This document shows, piece after piece, positions 31,101-35,668 of a DNA stretch of 35,668 nucleotides. This DNA comes from Bacteroidota bacterium (GTDB taxonomy: Bacteria > Bacteroidota > Ignavibacteria > SZUA-365), in assembly GCA_003246455.1 (NCBI GenBank), contig QKAF01000099.1:1-35668 (forward strand), read 5' to 3'. The position numbers and the translations under genes were made by a program. Each line of letters begins with the position of its first letter. Position 1 is the stretch's first letter. The notes beneath the pieces are model-generated. The model did no database searches. It saw only the letters and a program-made list of their open reading frames with translations, and had not been told where the DNA came from.

Positions 31101-33417
31101 TCGGGTAGCCCGAGGCCTGCACCACCCACTGGATGGTGGCACTGTCGCCGGGAAGTATCACCGCGCTGTTCGGAAAATCCTTTGACGGAAAATCTCCGGG
31201 CGTGACGGTGAGGAACGGCGGCAGTTGGATATGCCCGCGCGTGTTCGACATGATAAGGTTGGAAATGTTGCGCACCGTCGTCGCAATGAGCAGACGTTCG
31301 GGATCGTATTCCCCCGTCCCGTCGTCGTAGACCATTACCCGCGTATCGGCGCAGCGCATGACCGCCCGCACCGGGGATGCGGTGATGAAGACATCCTGAC
31401 AGCAGACCGCGGTATCCGGACCCGCCGCAACCTTGACGCAGAAGCGCACAAGATCGGAAGTCGGCCGCTCGAGGGGACGCACCCACCAGGTCACCGACCC
31501 CGTGTCATTGCGTCCCAGCAGTGTCGGGTTTACAATCGTATTGATCGGCGTCGTGGTATCGACCACGAAGCCCGGCGGCACATGGATCCAGGCGGCGATA
31601 TTTTCCGCCCGCAGTTCACTGCGGTTCGTGACGTGCACGGTCACCGGGAAACGATCCGGAACAAACTGTCCGAGGCTGTCGCTCCACTCGATCCGCGAAG
31701 GCATGCTGCAGTCTGCTTCGAGAATCGTGCGGGCACGTTCGACGATGATGGTACGGCAGCAGGTGGTCACCACGCCGCTGTCCGGCTGCACTTCAACGCA
31801 GAGCTGATACGTCCGCGCGTTTTCCCGCGGCAGGACGCGCAGCTTGAATTCCACATATCCCGCCCCGCCCGGCATGAGCGGATTTATCGGCAGGGTGACG
31901 CTGTCGCTGGCCGACAGCAGTTCCATACCTTCAGGGACGGTCAGACGTATGCGCGTATTTTCGACCTGGAACGTGCTGTTGTTGCGCACGCTGACCCCGA
32001 TGGTCACCTCGTCGTTGAAGAAGTCTCCGGTCTGTTCGTCCCAGTCGACATACAGCGTATCGTCACAAAGTATTTCGAGGGCAGGACGCTTGAGGATCTG
32101 CAGATAGGTATTCCGCGCTTTCAGCTGCAGGCAGTCCTGCGTGCGTTTGTCCAGGAAGAACACCGGGTAGATGAAGGTCGTGTCTTTCGTGAGCGGCGGC
32201 GTGGCATAACGGATTTTCAGGAGGGTCGAAGAGCCGCTGAGATAAATAGGACCGATCGCCTCAACGAACAGCGTGTCGCCGATCATGGACTGCGAAACCT
32301 GCATGGATTCTCCGAGCATGCCCTGCGTGATCAGTTCGCGGAACTGCAGCGGCGGACGCTCCAGCACCTTGAACTGGATCTTATCGAGCATGCTCCCGCC
32401 GCCCTCGACTTCAACCGTCACAGGCAGATAGAGATCGCCTTTTTCGTAGGCGTATGTCGAATCGAAGGAGACCTTGAAGGCGGGGAGGGATGGGTCGAGC
32501 GGCGCGCGGAAATGGACGTGCATGGTATCGGCGAGGCCGCAGGCTTCCGCGATCACCGTGAGATCGCGCCAGGAACCGTCGGGGCAGCTCGAGATGTACT
32601 GCATGTCGCAATCGTTGACGCCTCCCGAAACAATGGAGACCATGGCATCGAACGCGGGAATGATATCGTCGGGATGCTCGACGATCACGAATTTCCCGCC
32701 GGTCGAATCGGCCATCTTCTTCATATTCTCGAGGCCGGGCTGACTTCCGTCATAGGTCACGGCAATGGAATAGATCGGGATCGACAGCTGGTTTGCATGG
32801 GCGATCACGTCCTGCAGGGACGCGAAGCTGTTGTTGTCGTCGCCGTCGGAAAACACCACCACGGCTTTCAGGGGATTCGACCCGTTGTTGGCGACTTCGT
32901 TCAGCGCCTCGATCACGGCATCGAACATGGTGGTGACACCGAACGGGTAGATTTTATCTATCGCGCTGAACAGGGCGTTCAGATTCGTCGTCATGCCGAT
33001 ATGCTTGGTGACATCGTCACCGAAGCTGAAAATCGCTCCCTCGTCATCGCCGGTCGTGTGCGCTTCGAATAATTCCACGAACCGCCACGCTCCCGCCTTG
33101 ATCCGGTAGATGCTCGTTCCTGCGACGGAACCGCTGCGATCGAGGGCGAGGGCGACAGAAACGGGAACGGTCTGCGTGGGACAGGTCAGCGAGGTCATCG
33201 AGTGCACAACCCCGTTCTCGAGGATGCGCACGTTGATGGGATTGATGTTGCTGCTGGGCTGTCCGGCGCACCATGCGCGCACCTTTACATGGACGGTGGG
33301 AAAATGGTCGGTGTCCACGTGCAGAATGCGGATCTCGTTCCATGGCTGGGCAGTTGCCTGATGGAAAAAAACGAAGCCGAGGGCGATAATGAAGGGAAGC
33401 AATCGCTTCATACGCAT
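28135..33417 (-). CDS. Giant exported vWA / repeat-module / cohesin-like protein with T9SS sorting domain
   Basis: This protein has 1760 residues with a signal peptide (to about 24, ...QATAQ). Residues 86-265 form a von Willebrand A domain with a complete MIDAS (Asp93-x-Ser95-x-Ser97, Thr163, Asp191). A beta-rich region follows. From about 449 to 1500 there are nine related modules of about 115 residues, each opening with a Cys and a D-T/S-hydrophobic strand (CSGPDSLVF, CAAPDTIVY, CLAPDTVRY) and resembling CARDB/DUF11 beta folds. Then comes a cohesin-like domain (about 1510-1650, 'SIPEDNVGMMGQTVNVPIDLLNQ') and a T9SS type A sorting domain ('NTPNPFNPLTVISW' to '...LPSGMYLYRL'). No strong ribosome site is seen, and the alternative ATG at 33411 is equally possible. 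A surface adhesin or extracellular scaffold role is inferred. Confidence 0.88.
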   Translation of the reverse strand: MRMKRLLPFIIALGFVFFHQATAQPWNEIRILHVDTDHFPTVHVKVRAWCAGQPSSNINPINVRILENGVVHSMTSLTCPTQTVPVSVALALDRSGSVAGTSIYRIKAGAWRFVELFEAHTTGDDEGAIFSFGDDVTKHIGMTTNLNALFSAIDKIYPFGVTTMFDAVIEALNEVANNGSNPLKAVVVFSDGDDNNSFASLQDVIAHANQLSIPIYSIAVTYDGSQPGLENMKKMADSTGGKFVIVEHPDDIIPAFDAMVSIVSGGVNDCDMQYISSCPDGSWRDLTVIAEACGLADTMHVHFRAPLDPSLPAFKVSFDSTYAYEKGDLYLPVTVEVEGGGSMLDKIQFKVLERPPLQFRELITQGMLGESMQVSQSMIGDTLFVEAIGPIYLSGSSTLLKIRYATPPLTKDTTFIYPVFFLDKRTQDCLQLKARNTYLQILKRPALEILCDDTLYVDWDEQTGDFFNDEVTIGVSVRNNSTFQVENTRIRLTVPEGMELLSASDSVTLPINPLMPGGAGYVEFKLRVLPRENARTYQLCVEVQPDSGVVTTCCRTIIVERARTILEADCSMPSRIEWSDSLGQFVPDRFPVTVHVTNRSELRAENIAAWIHVPPGFVVDTTTPINTIVNPTLLGRNDTGSVTWWVRPLERPTSDLVRFCVKVAAGPDTAVCCQDVFITASPVRAVMRCADTRVMVYDDGTGEYDPERLLIATTVRNISNLIMSNTRGHIQLPPFLTVTPGDFPSKDFPNSAVILPGDSATIQWVVQASGYPKVPADICVSVTAENFPGAQCCTPLDIEMVNAIPDLQCSLSGPDTVLYISSGYVPNPIVLNVTVHNRGNTPAKDLYAALLQGADLSIDGSDQALKLVTDSLAFGDSVSTTFRVRILDRAVSRIDTIRITLYAANGGAVVCYLPVYIEAVRGPVLQLSCSGPDSLVFSDFLNRYQPDPFMIQLTAQNIGTAPADSVVAEFLPPPDITLPVGETAAKLLAPPSLAVGQSGSASWMLRAVPRDIARTDTIYVQVKSKGKTLQQTAPCAIPIYIPAARKPELQLTCMVVKEAVGDDSVVVAAGIVNTGTATAYDVTVRVQFPSKLALAPASQALLQRIDEIKPGEALRLFPWSFTVQRGVRLDSVDVCFTAEANYVAPQTCCTSVRIPPADAASFEYSCALSPDTVRVDPGSGEYGELLFTSTLSNPTSVVLDSVRCTIVLPNGILLAVGEPEEKIVRALQPGVPQTVQWRLRVVRDTSTVYRERDIRVDLIGAGTIERCSRSIILAPPPQMPADFIISCAAPDTIVYQHALDAYSPAPFLVSATITNTGSTILTNIRGTITPAAELSLESGETLTKLLGFDLGPGQQASLSWSCRGIPQPATVTAVSRIRVEADEANARSCDAVTVMVHPETDDSLAAEIACLAPDTVRYYGRSIGWRPSPFTFSVRLTNTGSIALSGLRGTLLLPEGFALENGEQAIKEFPAEIIPGETVAVGWTVRVLSSGSLNPCFEALVTIPGIGTLTCTQCVHVEPPFDNIQLSIPEDNVGMMGQTVNVPIDLLNQLALPMKDFTITIAYDPQLVAIDAIDQVGTLTRTWPSPVLTHPESGKVTLRFTGDTPLLSSGVLAFLRCRLLQLSGWDGSFGVFQSRLAFVPGEMVFEPGIAAITIDGQIFTSGGCVVPLDATEALQLSNTPNPFNPLTVISWNIPASLDGQEGTLLVLDLHGRSVARLHEGRLRAGAHQTIFDASTLPSGMYLYRLQAGSRVLTRKMMLAK

Positions 33418-33461
33418 TGCAGGATATTGTCTGAACGGTGCCTTGTAAGATACATCGGAAG

Positions 33462-33496
33462 GCCTGCACGCCTCCGGTTTGCGGAGGTGCAGGGCG
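33462..33496 (-). terminator. Imperfect hairpin immediately after the deoA stop
   Basis: gcctgcacgcctccg (33462-33476) pairs with cggaggtgcagggc (33482-33495) apart from one bulge and one mismatch. It lies directly downstream of the nucleoside phosphorylase stop on the minus strand and upstream of the vWA gene. No T-tract follows, so it is a weak terminator candidate or a processing signal. Confidence 0.35.
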
Positions 33497-34843
33497 TCAG
33501 AGCTGGGAGGCGGTGTCGCCCCAGGGAACTATGGTATCAGAGTCAAAATACGAAAAAATCTTCCCGGCGCGAGGGAATTCCTCGTACCCGATCACGAAGC
33601 ACTCCGCGGCCGTCTGACGGTATGGAATCAGGTCGAGAACCGTGGAACTGTAGAGTCGACAGAGCACCTCTTCTTCCTCCACCCGGTCACCGCATTTTTT
33701 GGCCAGAACGACGCCCGCGGTGGGATCAACGCTGTCGGCCACCTGTCTGCGTCCGGCGCCGAGTTCGCCCGCGAGAAGGCCGATCCGCCGCGCATCGACC
33801 GCCTGGATGTATCCTGCGTGTTTCGCGACGACTTCCACGATGGCGGCGGGATTGCGGTAGCGAAGAGTCTCCTCCACCACGGAGGTGTCGCCCCCCTGCC
33901 CGCGCACCAGTTTGACGAACTGCTCGAAGGCGAGTCCGCGCCGAACGACATCGCGCGCGATGGCCGCACCTTCGCTCACGCTCTGCGCTTTCCGTCCGAG
34001 GTGAATCATCAGGCCGGCAAGCGCATAGGTGACTTCCATCAGGTCCGGCGTCTCCCGTCCCTGCAGGCAGTCGATCACTTCGACGACCTCGAGCCAGTTG
34101 CCGACCGCGAGTCCGAGAGGTTCGTCCATGTCCGTGATCAGTCCGACCGTGGGCAGATCGAAGTGACTGCCGACTCCGGCAAGCAGTAGCGCAAGTTCCT
34201 CCGCCTGGACCCGCTCCCGCATGAAGGCGCCGCGGCCGGTCTTGATGTCGAGGACGAGCGCGTCCGCTCCCCCGGCGACTTTCTTGCTCATGATGCTGGC
34301 GGCGATGAGCGGGAGGATTTCCACGGTGGAGGTAACGTCACGCAGGGCGTAGATCCGCCGGTCAAGCGGCACGATGCCGTCGCTTTGTCCGGCCATGACC
34401 ATGCCGCTTTCGCCGAGGGTGTGCTGAATCTCCTCCGGCGTGAGCTGGACGCGGAATCCCGGAATGCTTTCGAGCTTGTCGAGCGTCCCGCCCGTATGCC
34501 CGAGGCCGCGCCCCGAGATCATCGGAACGTGCACGCCCGCCGCCGCGACGATCGGCACGAGCAGCAGCGAGGTCTTGTCGCCGACCCCGCCTGTCGAGTG
34601 CTTGTCCACCTTCACCCCGGACACCTTCGAAAGATCGAGACGTTTTCCCGAGCGAATGAAGATGTCGGTGATGGCAAGGGTTTCGTCCATCGTCAGCGGC
34701 GCGTAATACGATGCCATCAGAAAAGCGCTCATCTGATATTCGCTGACGGTGTTCTCCATGTAGGACCGGAAAAACCATTCGAGTTCCTCCCGTTCCAGTT
34801 CGAGCCCGTCGCGCCGCTTCCGTATGATTTCCTGTGGGAGCAT
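33497..34843 (-). CDS. deoA: Thymidine / pyrimidine-nucleoside phosphorylase
   Basis: A 448-residue protein of the usual DeoA/Pdp length. It has the family phosphate-binding signature KHSTGGVGDKTSL (81-93) and 'MISGRGLGHTGGTLDKLESIPGF' (108-130) for substrate binding. 'ALRDVTSTVEILPLIAASIMSKKVAGGADALVLDIKTGRGAFM' is the pyrimidine/phosphate region, with the SxxxKK and DVK-like elements. The enzyme splits thymidine or uridine with phosphate, giving a base and deoxyribose or ribose 1-phosphate in nucleoside salvage. Homologues with broad specificity (Pdp) cannot be separated by eye. It is divergent from the peptidase gene, across the 15-bp array. Confidence 0.93.
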   Translation of the reverse strand: MLPQEIIRKRRDGLELEREELEWFFRSYMENTVSEYQMSAFLMASYYAPLTMDETLAITDIFIRSGKRLDLSKVSGVKVDKHSTGGVGDKTSLLLVPIVAAAGVHVPMISGRGLGHTGGTLDKLESIPGFRVQLTPEEIQHTLGESGMVMAGQSDGIVPLDRRIYALRDVTSTVEILPLIAASIMSKKVAGGADALVLDIKTGRGAFMRERVQAEELALLLAGVGSHFDLPTVGLITDMDEPLGLAVGNWLEVVEVIDCLQGRETPDLMEVTYALAGLMIHLGRKAQSVSEGAAIARDVVRRGLAFEQFVKLVRGQGGDTSVVEETLRYRNPAAIVEVVAKHAGYIQAVDARRIGLLAGELGAGRRQVADSVDPTAGVVLAKKCGDRVEEEEVLCRLYSSTVLDLIPYRQTAAECFVIGYEEFPRAGKIFSYFDSDTIVPWGDTASQL

Positions 34844-34910
34844 CGTTCTGCGTTGCCTCTGAAGTTCGTCTCATGGTAAGAAACGGCAGGGGGATTTGCA
34901 ATGCCGCCTC

Positions 34911-35030
34911 CCTGCGGCGGCGGAGCCTGCGGCGGCGGAGCCTGCGGCGGCGGAGCCTGCGGCGGCGGAGCCTGCGGCGGCGGAGCCTGCGGCGGCGGAG
35001 CCTGCGGCGGCGGAGCCTGCGGCGGCGGAG
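34911..35030. repeat. Tandem array: eight perfect 15-bp units
   Basis: The unit CCTGCGGCGGCGGAG is repeated eight times without a mismatch over exactly 120 bases. The unit length is a multiple of three, so both strands stay open in several frames and spurious Arg-rich frames run through it. The array lies between divergent genes and ends just upstream of the -35 zone of the peptidase promoter. Perfect copies indicate recent expansion, so copy number may vary among strains. Confidence 0.97.
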
Positions 35031-35033
35031 CAC

Positions 35034-35062
35034 TCGATTTCGACAGCGATTCGTCCTATATT
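35034..35062 (+). promoter_or_regulatory. Candidate promoter of the papain-like peptidase gene
   Basis: TATATT (35057-35062) matches the -10 box at five of six bases, with a weak -35 (TCGATT, 35034-35039) 17 bases upstream. The predicted start near 35069 leaves a leader of about 31 bases to the ATG at 35100, with AGGAG ahead of it. The tandem array ends only three bases before the -35 element. Confidence 0.4.
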
Positions 35063-35099
35063 GACTGCGTATTCATCTACCCCCGCAGGAGTTTCCCCC

Positions 35100-35668
35100 A
35101 TGCGTCATCTGTCGGTGTTTTTTCTCGTGGTACTGCTTTCCGCGGCCGCGTCGGTCAACGCACAGTCGCCCCTCCCCTCCCGTTTCGATCTGCGTGAAGT
35201 GAACGGTGAGGATTATGTGACGTCGGTGAAGTCGCAGAGCGGCGGCACGTGCTGGACGCACGGCGCGTGGTCCGCGGCGGAAGGAAATCTGCTGATGACC
35301 GGGGCCTGGGCGCAGGCCGGAGAAGTCGGCGAACCGAACCTGGCGGAATACCATCTCGATTGGTGGAACGGTTTCAACAAGTTCAACAACGACGACGCGC
35401 CCGGAACGGCCGAGGGGCTCGACGTACACCTCGGCGGCGACTATCTCGTCACCGCGGCGTACATGTCCCGCGGAGAGGGCGCGGTGCGCGACATCGACGG
35501 CCAGTCCTTCGAAAACGCACCGGAGCGCTGGCAGCCGGGGTATCACCGCTACTATGCGCGGGAAATTCTCTGGATGACCATGGACGATCAGCTCAACGGG
35601 ATCGAACGCATCAAACGCGCAGTGATGGAGTACGGCGTGGTGGGCACCGCGATGTGCTACTCCGCGCT
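35100..35668 (+). CDS. Papain-like (C1) cysteine peptidase, N-terminal part
   Basis: The gene starts at the ATG at 35100 (AGGAG upstream) and runs off the window after 189 codons plus two bases. A signal peptide (about residues 1-22, ending NAQ) is followed directly by the mature peptidase start '[10 protein letters not shown]'. The C1 active site is [19 protein letters not shown], with Gln46 as oxyanion residue and Cys51 as nucleophile. No propeptide of normal size is seen. Later '[15 protein letters not shown]' matches the exported C1/lectin-like-domain peptidases of Bacteroidota and relatives. The catalytic His and Asn lie beyond the edge. A T9SS sorting domain may follow outside the window. 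It probably degrades proteins outside the cell. Confidence 0.85.
   Translation, partial: MRHLSVFFLVVLLSAAASVNAQSPLPSRFDLREVNGEDYVTSVKSQSGGTCWTHGAWSAAEGNLLMTGAWAQAGEVGEPNLAEYHLDWWNGFNKFNNDDAPGTAEGLDVHLGGDYLVTAAYMSRGEGAVRDIDGQSFENAPERWQPGYHRYYAREILWMTMDDQLNGIERIKRAVMEYGVVGTAMCYSA

Noticed and set aside
31225-33072. A 615-codon plus-strand frame opposite the vWA protein
   Set aside because: Antisense shadow; the vWA MIDAS residues are on the minus strand.
34911-35030. CRISPR array
   Set aside because: The units are contiguous 15-mers with no spacers and no cas genes nearby.
34362-35033. A minus-strand frame with an Arg-rich LRRRR repeat tail running through the 15-bp array into deoA
   Set aside because: The repeat length is divisible by three so frames stay open by default. 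The rest is a shadow of deoA, and no ribosome site precedes it.
34901-35197. A plus-strand frame encoding CGGGA repeats through the array
   Set aside because: It overlaps the start of the papain-like gene in another frame. The composition is dictated by the repeat, and no other evidence of translation exists.

Overview
The window is GC-rich and comes from an aerobic bacterium that is probably a member of the Bacteroidota/FCB group (Ignavibacteria, Kapabacteria or Rhodothermia-like lineages fit best; the exact placement is an inference). The signs are type IX secretion (T9SS)-style C-terminal sorting domains on two large exported proteins, and a complete alternative complex III (ACIII, ActA-F) joined to an A2-type heme-copper oxidase. 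An ECF sigma/zinc anti-sigma pair and DUF302/DUF6132 small proteins also fit this group.

Layout. Positions 1-144 hold the 5' part of an Lrp/AsnC-type regulator with palindromes just upstream. Positions 355-2544 (minus) are a three-gene operon: outer-membrane porin, exported FMN-binding protein and four-helix membrane protein. Positions 2791-5496 (plus) encode a secreted M1 metallopeptidase. It ends at a bidirectional terminator flanked by inverted copies of a dispersed repeat. Positions 5632-22231 (minus) are one respiratory operon of 18 genes over about 16.6 kb. Its order is lipoprotein cytochrome c, CoxB, CoxA, CtaA, CtaB, CoxC, CoxD, ABC ATPase, ABC permease, SCO, DUF420, a small CPNC protein, then ActA, ActB, ActC, ActD, ActE and ActF. 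Most junctions overlap or are only a few bases apart. The operon encodes quinol oxidation (ACIII), cytochrome c transfer, oxygen reduction, heme A synthesis and CuA copper loading, plus an unexplained ABC-2 exporter.

Positions 22659-26547 (minus) are a redox/stress island. It holds a Crp/Fnr regulator and an iron-sulfur protein whose promoter carries a perfect FNR/DNR-type box at the class II position. It also holds an ECF sigma/anti-sigma pair followed by DUF302, DUF6132, glutaredoxin and an orphan GroES. Positions 26634-27994 carry a YgjP-like metallopeptidase and an O-methyltransferase. Positions 28135-33417 encode a 1760-residue exported protein with a vWA domain, nine repeated modules, a cohesin-like domain and a sorting domain. 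Positions 33497-34843 encode a pyrimidine-nucleoside phosphorylase. A tandem array of eight perfect 15-bp units lies directly upstream of a papain-like peptidase gene that runs off the right edge (35100 onward).

No rRNA, tRNA, CRISPR array, transposase or phage gene was seen. The observations I rank highest are the combined ACIII-oxidase-assembly operon with its embedded ABC exporter, the Crp/Fnr-iron-sulfur protein regulatory pair, the ECF-DUF302-Grx-GroES island, the giant modular vWA/cohesin protein, and the 15-bp array beside a promoter. All functional calls rest on motif reading without database searches.
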